Assembly: GCF_002549795.1 (NCBI RefSeq)
Contig: NZ_CP021435.1
Coordinates: 3,534,001-3,598,000, forward strand
Reading direction: 5' to 3'
Origin: Halomonas beimenensis
Lineage (GTDB): Bacteria > Pseudomonadota > Gammaproteobacteria > Pseudomonadales > Halomonadaceae
Length of the DNA stretch: 64,000 bases
The position numbers and the translations under genes were made by a program. This document shows, piece by piece, positions 1 through 7,584 of this stretch. The number at the start of each line of letters is the position of its first letter. Within the stretch, counting starts at the first letter, position 1. The notes under the pieces were generated by a model that did not search any database, was not told the origin of the DNA, and saw nothing but the letters and a program-made list of their open reading frames with translations.

Positions 1-34
1 AAGTGAGGTGGCCCTGAAAAAGTAGACACCTTGA

Positions 35-892
35 TCAGGCAGCGGCTTCAAACGCCTTGGGCGATACCCCGCCCAAGGCGCCATGCAGCCGCACCTTATC
101 GTAATACTCTTCGATGTAGTACTCCGCCTCAGCCTGCAGTTCAGCACGACTCTGCCGTGCCAGGCGACGGAGCCACTCTTCCTTCAGCTGGGCAAAGAAA
201 CTCTCGGCACAGGCGTTATCCCAGCAATTGCCACGACGGGACATGCTCAACGTGATGCCTCGCTCCGTCAGCCACCGCATCACGTTCTCGCTGCGGTACT
301 GCGCCCCCTGATCTGAATGGAACAGCATGCCTCCGCTTGAGGGCTGCCGCGCCGCCCAGGCCATCCTCAGCGCCCGCTCCACCAGGTGGCTGTCGTTGAG
401 AGGCCCACCGGCCCAGCCGACGATCCGCCGGGAATACAGGTCCATGACGATGGCCAGGTACCACCAGCCTTCGTGACAGCGTACCTGTGTGATGTCCGAG
501 ACCCAGACGCGATTGGGCGCCGTCACATCGAATTCTCGGTTCAGCAGGTTGGGTAAGGCCGGCAGGCCAGGCTTGGGGCGCCGATAACCGGGGCGCAAGG
601 CCCGTGTCGAGCGATAGCCCGCGCGCTGCAGGAGCCGCTGCACACGATTCTGGCTACAGGCAAAGCCCACGTTCACGGCCGCCTGCCAGAGTTTGCGATA
701 ACCTGGTACGCCTGCCTGCCGGTCAGCTTCGGCCAGCAGGAAGCGCAACAGGCGCTCGTTCTCCGTCACCTGGGGGGACGGTCGGCGACTTAGCCAGCGA
801 TAGAAGCCCGCCTTGGACACGCCGAGTACTCCGCACATCAAAACAACCGTCCAGCGTCGGGAGCGGTAGCGCTTGATGAAGGCGAACTTCAC
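35..892 (-). CDS. IS3-family transposase OrfB (copy 1)
   Basis: 285-aa catalytic subunit of an IS3-type transposase. The DDE triad is visible: D133 in VWVSDITQV, D194 in FHSDQGAQY and E230 in NACAESFFAQ. D194 and E230 are separated by 35 residues, as expected for the retroviral-integrase-like rve domain. An N-terminal HTH_21-like region precedes it. It starts at a GTG overlapping the orfA stop by 4 bp, but is more likely made mainly as an OrfAB fusion by -1 frameshifting at 922-928. Same protein as 4433-5290. Intact, so probably active. Confidence 0.93.
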   Translation of the reverse strand: MKFAFIKRYRSRRWTVVLMCGVLGVSKAGFYRWLSRRPSPQVTENERLLRFLLAEADRQAGVPGYRKLWQAAVNVGFACSQNRVQRLLQRAGYRSTRALRPGYRRPKPGLPALPNLLNREFDVTAPNRVWVSDITQVRCHEGWWYLAIVMDLYSRRIVGWAGGPLNDSHLVERALRMAWAARQPSSGGMLFHSDQGAQYRSENVMRWLTERGITLSMSRRGNCWDNACAESFFAQLKEEWLRRLARQSRAELQAEAEYYIEEYYDKVRLHGALGGVSPKAFEAAA

Positions 893-1206
893 TTCGGGTC
901 TTTGGCGAAGTACTCGTTGGCCTTTTTTAGGATTTCGACTTCCAGCTCGGCCCGCTCGAGACGCTTCTTGAGTCGCCGGTTCTCACGCTCCAGCTCATGC
1001 TGGCTCTTGTGGGGACCCGCGTTGGGCACCCCCTTGGGCTGGCGGTCATCCGTGGTCACGAGTTCTCGCCTCCATCGACCTAGCAGTTTCGGGTGTATCC
1101 CGAACCGCTCCGCTACGCGGGCCTGGGGTTCGGGGGACTCCAGCGAATGCTGGACCACATGGCGTTTGAACTCCAGGGAGAACTGGCGACGGGTTTTCAA
1201 GCGCAT
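889..1206 (-). CDS. IS3-family transposase OrfA (copy 1)
   Basis: 105-aa DNA-binding subunit. The N-terminal part (FSLEFKRHVVQHSLE... RVAERFGIHPKLLGRWRREL) is a helix-turn-helix of the HTH_Tnp_1 type. The C-terminal part is a heptad-rich leucine-zipper coiled coil (ENRRLKKRLERAELEVEILKK), used in IS3 elements for OrfA/OrfAB multimerisation. The sequence CTTTTTT at 922-928 is the reverse complement of the A-AAA-AAG slippery heptamer near its end. Confidence 0.92.
   Translation of the reverse strand: MRLKTRRQFSLEFKRHVVQHSLESPEPQARVAERFGIHPKLLGRWRRELVTTDDRQPKGVPNAGPHKSQHELERENRRLKKRLERAELEVEILKKANEYFAKDPK
922..928 (-). other. Programmed -1 frameshift heptamer (copy 1)
   Basis: A AAA AAG in the zero frame of orfA on the minus strand, about 35 nt before the orfA stop. 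Slippage by one base joins orfA to the orfB frame with no intervening stop. This is the standard IS3-family signal for making OrfAB transposase. Confidence 0.75.
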
Positions 1207-1320
1207 AGCACCTTACCTCCGGGTTGCAGGTAAGGTGTCTACAAATTCAGGGGCACTCCACAAGTAACCCCTTGTCACTTTCTACTTGTCACTTGCCACT
1301 CCGTCCTTGGCGGCTCGGCG

Positions 1321-2076
1321 CTAGCGTAGCCAGATCATGCTGGCCATGCGGCCGGTGACGCCGTCGTCGCGACGGTAGGAGTAGAAGCGCGGCTCGCAGG
1401 CGGTGCAGAAGTGCCCGCCGCCGATATGGTCCAGCCCCAGGCGTTCCAGGCGCAGCCGCGCCAGCTTGTAGAGGTCGGCCATGTAGTGCCCCAGGCGGTA
1501 GGGACTGGGATCGAAGGCCTCGATGGCTTCGGGCTGGACCGCGACGAAGGCCTGGCGAACCTCGGCCCCCACCTCGAACTGTGCGTTGGAAATCGCCGGG
1601 CCCAGCCAGGCCATCAGGCTCTCCGGCGGCACGCCCATGGCCGCCACCGTGGCTTCCAGCACACCGCCGGCCAGACCGCGCCAGCCGGCGTGGGCCAGGC
1701 CGACCCGCTGCCCGGCCCGGTCACAGAAGAACACGGGCAGGCAATCCGCGGTGAGCACCACGCAGGCATGCCCGCGATCGTAGGCCACCGAAGCATCGGC
1801 CTGGGGCAGGTCTGCCGAATAGCCCTGCTGCACCCGGGCGCCGTGCACCTGATCGAGCCACAGCAGGGGTCGGTCGTCCCCGATTTCCTTGTGGAGCTGT
1901 CGCCGGCACAAGGCCACATGGGCCGGGTTATCGCCCACGTGCAGCCCAGGGTTGAAGGCGGCGAAGGCCCCCTGGCTGGGACCGGTCTCCCGGGTGGTGA
2001 CGCAGGCCGCCACCGAGGGCGGCGCCGGCCAGTCCGGGCGAATCAGGGTCGGGCGCAGGTCCAGGGCATCGCTCAT
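1321..2076 (-). CDS. pgeF: Purine nucleoside phosphorylase / laccase-domain protein (YfiH family)
   Basis: 251-aa member of the Cu-oxidase_4 (DUF152) family. In E. coli PgeF (YfiH) is linked to peptidoglycan editing, and family members show purine nucleoside phosphorylase, adenosine deaminase or laccase-like activity. Metal-site motifs are present: LDQVHGARV (residues ~78-86), [15 protein letters not shown] and the C-terminal [15 protein letters not shown]. The ATG at 2076 overlaps the rluD stop by 4 bp (ATGA), which fixes the start and shows translational coupling; the rluD-pgeF order is common in gammaproteobacteria. The reading frame stays open far upstream, but that part is only the shadow of rluD. 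Confidence 0.93.
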   Translation of the reverse strand: MSDALDLRPTLIRPDWPAPPSVAACVTTRETGPSQGAFAAFNPGLHVGDNPAHVALCRRQLHKEIGDDRPLLWLDQVHGARVQQGYSADLPQADASVAYDRGHACVVLTADCLPVFFCDRAGQRVGLAHAGWRGLAGGVLEATVAAMGVPPESLMAWLGPAISNAQFEVGAEVRQAFVAVQPEAIEAFDPSPYRLGHYMADLYKLARLRLERLGLDHIGGGHFCTACEPRFYSYRRDDGVTGRMASMIWLR

Positions 2077-3032
2077 CGCATCGTCTCGCTGTCGTCGCGC
2101 AGGAAATCCAGCAGCATCAGCAGGTCGTCGGGCAGGGGGGCGCGGAAGCTCAGGGTCTCCCCGCTGCCCGGATGGACGAAGGCCAGCTTGCGGGCATGCA
2201 GCGCCTGGCGGGGGAATTCCCGCAGCACCTCCTTCAGCGTCTCTCCGGCCCCGGCCGGCAGCTTGAGGCGACCGCCGTAGACGGGGTCGCCGATCAAGGG
2301 GTAGCGCAGGTGCGCCAGGTGAACGCGGATCTGGTGGGTCCGCCCCGTCTCCAGCCGGCAGCGCACATGGGTGTGGGCCCGGAAGCGTTCCACCACCCGG
2401 TAATGCGTCACCGCCGGCTTGCCCGAGGCGTTCACCGCCTGGCGCTTGCGGTCCCGGGGATGGCGGCCGATCGGGGCGTCCACGGTGCCGCCGGCGGTCA
2501 TCACCCCGACCACGACGGCGTCGTACTCCCGGGACACGGTGCGCGCCTGGAGCTGCTCCACCAGGGCGGTCTGTGCGGTCAGGGTCTTGGCCACCACCAT
2601 CAGGCCGCTGGTGTCCTTGTCCAGGCGGTGGACGATTCCCGCCCGGGGCACCGCCGCCAGGTCGGGGCAATGATGGAGCAGGCCGTTGAGCAGGGTGCCG
2701 TCGGGATTCCCGGCGGCCGGATGCACTACCAGGCCGGGCGGCTTGTCGATCACCAGGACCTCGTCGTCCTCGTAGACCACGTTCAGGGGGATGTCCTCGG
2801 GCTCGAAGCGGGCGTCGTCCTCGATCACCGCGCTCAGCGCCAGCGACTCCCCCCCGTAGACCTTGTCCTTGGGCTTGGCGGGGTTGCCGTCCAGGGTGAG
2901 GGCGCCCTCCTTGATCCAGGCCTTGAGACGCTCCCGGGAAAAGTCGGCGAAGAGTTCGGCGGCGGCCTGGTCGAGGCGCAGACCGGCCATGTGCACAGGG
3001 ACGCGTTGCTGGGCTTCGAGGGTCTGGGACAT
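2073..3032 (-). CDS. rluD: 23S rRNA pseudouridine(1911/1915/1917) synthase
   Basis: 319 aa, full length for RluD. It isomerises three uridines in helix 69 of 23S rRNA, important for late 50S assembly. Residues ~15-70 form an S4 RNA-binding domain ([23 protein letters not shown]). The catalytic domain follows, with the RluA-family motif HRLDKDTSG and active-site Asp138. [23 protein letters not shown] is the family's conserved C-terminal block. It is divergent from bamD, as in many gammaproteobacteria, and overlaps pgeF downstream. Confidence 0.96.
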   Translation of the reverse strand: MSQTLEAQQRVPVHMAGLRLDQAAAELFADFSRERLKAWIKEGALTLDGNPAKPKDKVYGGESLALSAVIEDDARFEPEDIPLNVVYEDDEVLVIDKPPGLVVHPAAGNPDGTLLNGLLHHCPDLAAVPRAGIVHRLDKDTSGLMVVAKTLTAQTALVEQLQARTVSREYDAVVVGVMTAGGTVDAPIGRHPRDRKRQAVNASGKPAVTHYRVVERFRAHTHVRCRLETGRTHQIRVHLAHLRYPLIGDPVYGGRLKLPAGAGETLKEVLREFPRQALHARKLAFVHPGSGETLSFRAPLPDDLLMLLDFLRDDSETMR

Positions 3033-3178
3033 GGGGCGGCGATGGGTCCGTCTGGGCGATGGCGACGCCGGGCATCAGGCGGGGTGATGACTGCGTTTTG
3101 CCACGCGGTGCTTTATAGTGGGCGGATTCGGGCCGATTCTAGCACGGCCACCCCGGGTTGTTTGACACGAGGATCACG

Positions 3179-3988
3179 ATGCGCGTTATCACGACCGGCT
3201 ATCGCCTGGCCGCGATCTGTGTGGCGACCGCCCTGCTGGCCGGCTGTGCCAGCACCGGCGACGAGCAGGCCCCGGATCTCGCCGAGCGCCAGCTCTACGA
3301 GGAAGGTCGCACCGCACTGGAGAGCGGGCACTACACCACCGCCATCAACCGGCTCGAGGCCATCGATACCCGCTACCCCTTCGGCGAGACCGCCGAACAG
3401 GCCCAGCTGGAGCTGATCTACGCCTATTACGAGACCGACGACTGGGAAGCCGCCCGCGCCGCCGCCAGCCGCTTCATCCGCCTGCACCCGGACCACCCCC
3501 AGGTCGACTACGCCTACTACCTGCGCGGCCTGGCCGCCTGGCAGGCCGGTCGCTTCAGCCTGGAAGGCCTGCGCCTGATCGACATCTCCAAGCGCGACCT
3601 GGGCGCCACCCGGGATGCCTACGCCGACTTCCGCGAGCTGGTCCAGCGCTTCCCCGACAGCCAGTACGCGCCGGACGCCCGCCAGCGCATCGTCTACCTG
3701 CGTAACGTCCTGGCCCGTCACGAGCTGCAGGTGGCGGACTTCTACCTGCGCAAGGGCGCCTACCTGGCCGCCGTGGAGCGCGGCCGCTGGGTCATCGAGC
3801 ACTATCCGCAGTCCGAGGCGACGCGCGACGCCCTGGCGGTGATGGTCGAGGGCTACCTGGGCCTCGACATGAGCGAACGCGCCCGCGAGACGCTGCGCGT
3901 ACTGATCGACAACGCCCCGGATCACGAACGCCTGGACGGCCGCACCTTCCAGCCCCGCCACGTGGACGCCCCGGCGATTTCGGCCTGA
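3179..3988 (+). CDS. bamD: Outer membrane assembly lipoprotein BamD
   Basis: 269-aa lipoprotein of the BAM complex, which folds beta-barrel proteins into the outer membrane; normally essential. The signal peptide ends in lipobox LLAGC with acylated Cys23. The mature part is tetratricopeptide-like, with paired helices such as YEEGRTALESGHYTTAINRLEAI and the RFPDSQYAPDARQRIVYLRN block typical of BamD/ComL. The ATG at 3179 is chosen over an upstream in-frame ATG at 3158 because it has the ribosome-binding site GAGGA at 3169-3173 and begins a normal lipoprotein signal. A GCTGCAA tandem repeat and an IS element follow 4 bp after the stop, so its native 3' end has been rearranged. Confidence 0.96.
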   Translation: MRVITTGYRLAAICVATALLAGCASTGDEQAPDLAERQLYEEGRTALESGHYTTAINRLEAIDTRYPFGETAEQAQLELIYAYYETDDWEAARAAASRFIRLHPDHPQVDYAYYLRGLAAWQAGRFSLEGLRLIDISKRDLGATRDAYADFRELVQRFPDSQYAPDARQRIVYLRNVLARHELQVADFYLRKGAYLAAVERGRWVIEHYPQSEATRDALAVMVEGYLGLDMSERARETLRVLIDNAPDHERLDGRTFQPRHVDAPAISA

Positions 3989-3991
3989 GCA

Positions 3992-4064
3992 GCTGCAAGC
4001 TGCAAGCTGCAAGCTGCAAGCTGCAAGCTGCAAGCTGCAAGCTGCAAGCTGCAAGCTGCAAGCT
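3992..4064. repeat. GCTGCAA heptamer tandem repeat, left part
   Basis: Ten perfect head-to-tail copies of GCTGCAA (3992-4061) plus GCT, immediately after bamD. The array is cut by the second IS copy and resumes at 5322. Seven is not a multiple of three, but the array is outside coding sequence. Confidence 0.95.
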
Positions 4065-4118
4065 TGGAGTGCCCCTGAATTTGTAGACACCTTACCTGCA
4101 ACCCGGAGGTAAGGTGCT

Positions 4119-4436
4119 ATGCGCTTGAAAACCCGTCGCCAGTTCTCCCTGGAGTTCAAACGCCATGTGGTCCAGCATTCGCTGGAGTCCCCCGAACCCC
4201 AGGCCCGCGTAGCGGAGCGGTTCGGGATACACCCGAAACTGCTAGGTCGATGGAGGCGAGAACTCGTGACCACGGATGACCGCCAGCCCAAGGGGGTGCC
4301 CAACGCGGGTCCCCACAAGAGCCAGCATGAGCTGGAGCGTGAGAACCGGCGACTCAAGAAGCGTCTCGAGCGGGCCGAGCTGGAAGTCGAAATCCTAAAA
4401 AAGGCCAACGAGTACTTCGCCAAAGACCCGAAGTGA
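4119..4436 (+). CDS. IS3-family transposase OrfA (copy 2)
   Basis: 105 aa, identical to the copy 1 protein: N-terminal helix-turn-helix (RVAERFGIHPKLLGRWRREL) and a C-terminal leucine-zipper coiled coil. The stop overlaps the GTG of orfB (GTGA at 4433-4436). Ribosome-binding site GGAGG lies at 4105-4109. Confidence 0.92.
   Translation: MRLKTRRQFSLEFKRHVVQHSLESPEPQARVAERFGIHPKLLGRWRRELVTTDDRQPKGVPNAGPHKSQHELERENRRLKKRLERAELEVEILKKANEYFAKDPK
4397..4403 (+). other. Programmed -1 frameshift heptamer (copy 2)
   Basis: A AAA AAG read in the orfA frame (codons CTA AAA AAG). After a -1 slip the frame runs without a stop into orfB at 4433, giving an OrfAB fusion of about 380 aa. Confidence 0.75.
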
Positions 4437-5290
4437 AGTTCGCCTTCATCAAGCGCTACCGCTCCCGACGCTGGACGGTTGTTTTGATGTGCGGAGTACT
4501 CGGCGTGTCCAAGGCGGGCTTCTATCGCTGGCTAAGTCGCCGACCGTCCCCCCAGGTGACGGAGAACGAGCGCCTGTTGCGCTTCCTGCTGGCCGAAGCT
4601 GACCGGCAGGCAGGCGTACCAGGTTATCGCAAACTCTGGCAGGCGGCCGTGAACGTGGGCTTTGCCTGTAGCCAGAATCGTGTGCAGCGGCTCCTGCAGC
4701 GCGCGGGCTATCGCTCGACACGGGCCTTGCGCCCCGGTTATCGGCGCCCCAAGCCTGGCCTGCCGGCCTTACCCAACCTGCTGAACCGAGAATTCGATGT
4801 GACGGCGCCCAATCGCGTCTGGGTCTCGGACATCACACAGGTACGCTGTCACGAAGGCTGGTGGTACCTGGCCATCGTCATGGACCTGTATTCCCGGCGG
4901 ATCGTCGGCTGGGCCGGTGGGCCTCTCAACGACAGCCACCTGGTGGAGCGGGCGCTGAGGATGGCCTGGGCGGCGCGGCAGCCCTCAAGCGGAGGCATGC
5001 TGTTCCATTCAGATCAGGGGGCGCAGTACCGCAGCGAGAACGTGATGCGGTGGCTGACGGAGCGAGGCATCACGTTGAGCATGTCCCGTCGTGGCAATTG
5101 CTGGGATAACGCCTGTGCCGAGAGTTTCTTTGCCCAGCTGAAGGAAGAGTGGCTCCGTCGCCTGGCACGGCAGAGTCGTGCTGAACTGCAGGCTGAGGCG
5201 GAGTACTACATCGAAGAGTATTACGATAAGGTGCGGCTGCATGGCGCCTTGGGCGGGGTATCGCCCAAGGCGTTTGAAGCCGCTGCCTGA
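4433..5290 (+). CDS. IS3-family transposase OrfB (copy 2)
   Basis: 285 aa, identical to the copy 1 protein, with DDE residues D133, D194 and E230 intact. It is read from the GTG overlapping the orfA stop, or as OrfAB through the slippery site at 4397-4403. Transcribed outward from the bracketed segment, away from bamD. Confidence 0.93.
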   Translation: MKFAFIKRYRSRRWTVVLMCGVLGVSKAGFYRWLSRRPSPQVTENERLLRFLLAEADRQAGVPGYRKLWQAAVNVGFACSQNRVQRLLQRAGYRSTRALRPGYRRPKPGLPALPNLLNREFDVTAPNRVWVSDITQVRCHEGWWYLAIVMDLYSRRIVGWAGGPLNDSHLVERALRMAWAARQPSSGGMLFHSDQGAQYRSENVMRWLTERGITLSMSRRGNCWDNACAESFFAQLKEEWLRRLARQSRAELQAEAEYYIEEYYDKVRLHGALGGVSPKAFEAAA

Positions 5291-5321
5291 TCAAGGTGTC
5301 TACTTTTTCAGGGCCACCTCA

Positions 5322-5336
5322 GCTGCAAGCTGCAAG
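5322..5336. repeat. GCTGCAA heptamer repeat, right part
   Basis: Two further GCTGCAA copies plus G, the continuation of the array at 3992-4064 after the IS insertion. Together, less the 3-bp target duplication, the ancestral array had about 12 units. Confidence 0.9.
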
Positions 5337-5365
5337 TCGACAGGATGGTCACGTCCCCAACAACG

Positions 5366-5399
5366 AGGAACCCCGAAGGTCGAGGCCTTCGGGGTTCCT
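5366..5399. terminator. Bidirectional terminator between bamD/IS and nadE
   Basis: Perfect 14-bp stem AGGAACCCCGAAGG (5366-5379) with CCTTCGGGGTTCCT (5386-5399) and a 6-nt loop. It lies between genes converging from the two sides, so it can serve both the rightward bamD/IS transcripts and leftward nadE. Confidence 0.7.
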
Positions 5400-5437
5400 T
5401 GTAGCTTGCGCCTTGTAGCTGACAGCTGCGAAGGGAC

Positions 5438-7069
5438 CTATTCGCCGGGCTGCCAGCCGTTGACGATCGGGTAACGCCGATCCCGGCCGAAGCCGCGCCG
5501 GGTGACCCGAACGCCCACCGGTGCCTGGCGACGCTTGTATTCGCAGCGGTCGACCAGGCGCACCACCTGGTAGACGTCGTCCCGGTCGAAGCCGGCATCG
5601 ATGATGGCCTCGGCGCTCATGTCGCCCTCGATGTAGCGCACCAGGATGGCGTCCAGGGTGTCGTAGTCGGGCAGCGAGTCGCTGTCCTGCTGCCCCGGGG
5701 CCAGCTCCGCGGAGGGCGGACGCTCGATGACCCGCTCGGGAATCGCCGGCGACTGGGTGTTGCGCCAGCGGGCCAGGCGATAGACCCAGGTCTTGTAGAC
5801 ATCCTTGATGGCGTTGTAGCCGCCCACCATGTCGCCGTACAGGGTCGCGTAGCCCACCGCCATCTCGCTCTTGTTGCCGGTGGAGAGCACCATCAGGCCC
5901 TTCTTGTTGGAGAGCGCCATCAGCAGCACGCCACGACAGCGCGACTGCAGGTTCTCCTCGGTGGTGTCCCGCTCGGTGCCGGCGAAGCTCTCGGCCAGGG
6001 TGCTCATGAAGGCCTCGACCATCGGCTCGATCGGCAGCACCTCGTAACCCACGCCGAGCATCTGCGCCTGCTGGGCGGCATCCTCCCGGGAGATGTCGGC
6101 GGTGTAGTGATACGGCATCATCACCGCATGGACCCGCTGAGGCCCCAGGGCATCCACGGCGATGGCCAGCGACAGGGCCGAGTCGATACCGCCCGAGAGT
6201 CCCAGCACCACGCCCTGGAAGCCGCTCTTGTTGACGTAGTCGCGCAGCCCGGTGACGAGCGCGCAGTAGAGGTTCTCCTCCGGCGACACCGGCTCGTCGA
6301 CCTCGCCGGGCTGCGGCACCCAGCGACCCTGCTCGCGCACGAACTGGACCGGCATCAGCCCCACCGCCCAGTGCGGCGCCTGGACCCGCAGCTCGCCCCG
6401 GGCGTCCACGCAGGCCGAGCCCCCATCGAAGACCAGCTCGTCCTGGCCGCCGATCTGGTTGACGTAGAGGATCGGCAGCGACACCTCCCGCGCTCGCTGC
6501 TCGAGCAGCGCGAGGCGTTCGGAGGGCTTGTCCTGGTGGAAGGGAGAAGCGTTGAGGGTCACCAGGATCTCGGCGCCGGCGTCCCTGGCCTGTTGCACCG
6601 GGGCCTCGGCCCAGAGGTCCTCGCAGATCAGGATGCCCAGCTTGGCGCCCTTGTGCTCCACGACCAGGGGCTTGCGTCCCACCGAGAAGTAACGCTGCTC
6701 GTCGAAGACCTCGTAGTTGGGCAGCGCCTGCTTGGCGTACTCGTCGAGCCATTCGCCGTTGTAGAGCACGCCGGCCAGGTTCCAGTTCTGCCCTTCGCGG
6801 CGTCCCGGGTAGCCGACGATCACCATGACGTCGCTGGCCACCTTCTCGGCCAGCCGGGCCCGGGCGTGACGCAGGCGCGTCTCCATGGAGGGGCGCAGCA
6901 ACAGGTCCTCCGGCGGATAGCCGGTCAGGAACAGCTCGGGCAGCACCACGATGTCGGCACCATGCTCGATGCGCGCTTCTCGTACCGTCTCGATGGCTCG
7001 GTCGGTGTTGCCGGGAATGTCCCCGACCAGGGGGTCCAGCTGAGCCATCACCAGCGTCAGGTCTTGCAT
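5438..7069 (-). CDS. nadE: Glutamine-dependent NAD+ synthetase
   Basis: 543 aa, the long two-domain form that makes NAD+ from nicotinate adenine dinucleotide, ATP and glutamine. The N-terminal nitrilase-type glutaminase domain has the E45-K113-C149 triad (LPELFLTG, YAKQALPNY, GILICEDLW). The C-terminal synthetase has the PP-loop SGGIDS at 292-297 and the STGNKSEMAVGYATLYGD block. The ATG at 7069 is chosen because homology begins at MQDLTLVMAQLDPLVGD; the open frame continues upstream without family similarity. Divergent from the 85-aa protein at 7170. Confidence 0.96.
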   Translation of the reverse strand: MQDLTLVMAQLDPLVGDIPGNTDRAIETVREARIEHGADIVVLPELFLTGYPPEDLLLRPSMETRLRHARARLAEKVASDVMVIVGYPGRREGQNWNLAGVLYNGEWLDEYAKQALPNYEVFDEQRYFSVGRKPLVVEHKGAKLGILICEDLWAEAPVQQARDAGAEILVTLNASPFHQDKPSERLALLEQRAREVSLPILYVNQIGGQDELVFDGGSACVDARGELRVQAPHWAVGLMPVQFVREQGRWVPQPGEVDEPVSPEENLYCALVTGLRDYVNKSGFQGVVLGLSGGIDSALSLAIAVDALGPQRVHAVMMPYHYTADISREDAAQQAQMLGVGYEVLPIEPMVEAFMSTLAESFAGTERDTTEENLQSRCRGVLLMALSNKKGLMVLSTGNKSEMAVGYATLYGDMVGGYNAIKDVYKTWVYRLARWRNTQSPAIPERVIERPPSAELAPGQQDSDSLPDYDTLDAILVRYIEGDMSAEAIIDAGFDRDDVYQVVRLVDRCEYKRRQAPVGVRVTRRGFGRDRRYPIVNGWQPGE

Positions 7070-7169
7070 GGGCGTAGAAATCTCTCGAGAATCCTGTGAT
7101 ACCTGCATTGTCCCGCAAGGGCGGTCGAGTGGCAAAGGCGACCGGCCCGCACCAGGGAGTCACCGAAGG

Positions 7170-7427
7170 ATGAATCTCTTGCTGATCCGCCTGATCGTCT
7201 TCGCCGTGCTGTTCTTCGCCGGCCTCAAGCTCTATCGCATGTACCGCGAATGGAAGCTGGACCGCGAGCAGGTGGCCCAGGCGGGGGCCGAGGGCGGGCA
7301 GATGGTGCGCTGCGCCTGGTGCCAGGTGCACCTGCCGGAGGACGACGCCCTGCGCGACAAGGGCGAATGGTTCTGTTCCCGGGATCACCGCGACAAGTAC
7401 CTGGAGGAGCGACGGGACGGGAGTTGA
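7170..7427 (+). CDS. PP0621-family small membrane protein
   Basis: 85 aa. Residues ~4-22 (LLIRLIVFAVLFFAGLKLY) form one N-terminal membrane helix. A cytoplasmic tail follows with the Cys/His pattern CAWCQVHLP...FCSRDH, typical of the PP0621 family and suggestive of a small metal site. Function unknown. The ATG at 7170 follows GAAGGA at 7165-7170 and is where the membrane helix starts, so the upstream in-frame ATG at 7068 was not used. Confidence 0.8.
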   Translation: MNLLLIRLIVFAVLFFAGLKLYRMYREWKLDREQVAQAGAEGGQMVRCAWCQVHLPEDDALRDKGEWFCSRDHRDKYLEERRDGS

Positions 7428-7437
7428 GCGGGGGTTC

Positions 7438-7552
7438 GTGGGAGCGCTCTTCAGAGCCGGTCCGACGCATCGGCGATGGCGCCGCCAGGCGCCCTCGGAG
7501 CCAGAGAGGACCGCCCTTCGGGCGGTATCGCGCAGCGAAGCTGCGCTCCCAC
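7438..7552. repeat. Complex palindromic intergenic element
   Basis: Outer arms GTGGGAGCG (7438-7446) and CGCTCCCAC (7544-7552) enclose two compact hairpins: ACCGCCCTTCGGGCGGT (7510-7526) and GCGCAGCGAAGCTGCGC (7530-7546). It lies between convergent 3' ends (7427 and 7585), so it may act as a bidirectional terminator. The structure resembles dispersed REP/RIME-type palindromes of Pseudomonas and Halomonas. Confidence 0.6.
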
Positions 7553-7584
7553 CATGGTAGTCACGCCCGGGGGCGAAGAACTGA

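Larger units (their letters stand above)
4..1260 (-). mobile_element. IS3-family insertion sequence, copy 1
   Basis: A 1257-bp element with ends TGAGGTGGCCCTGAA (left) and, read inward from the right, TGGAGTGCCCCTGAA, followed on both sides by the shared GTAGACACCTT. It carries overlapping orfA and orfB on the minus strand, so transposase is transcribed leftward. A second copy at 4065-5321 is in the opposite orientation and encodes identical proteins. The right flank starts CAAG and the left flank visible in the window is AAG, so a 4-bp CAAG duplication is possible but cannot be confirmed because the window starts there. Ends of the form TG...CA and the two-ORF layout fit the IS3 group. Confidence 0.93.
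4065..5321 (+). mobile_element. IS3-family insertion sequence, copy 2
   Basis: 1257-bp element, inverted relative to copy 1 and apparently identical to it. Ends TGGAGTGCCCCTGAA (left) and GGGCCACCTCA (right). It is flanked by a 3-bp direct duplication GCT (4062-4064 and 5322-5324). Removing one GCT and the element restores a continuous GCTGCAA array, so this is a clean transposition event rather than a recombination product. Confidence 0.95.

Noticed and set aside
1..1264. Firm target-site duplication for IS copy 1
   Set aside because: Only three bases (AAG) precede the element in the window. A 4-bp CAAG duplication would need an unseen C before base 1, and a 3-bp one does not match.
1321..3075. 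A 584-residue frame suggesting a fusion of pgeF with upstream sequence
   Set aside because: The upstream half is an out-of-frame reading of rluD, rich in Arg/Pro/Gly. The ATGA junction at 2073-2076 shows two separate genes.
3097..3118. Sigma-70 promoter for bamD (TTGCCA ... TATAGT)
   Set aside because: The spacer is only 10 bp; no other convincing -35 was found.
3992..5336. CRISPR array
   Set aside because: Units are 7 bp, head to tail without spacers, and no cas genes are present.
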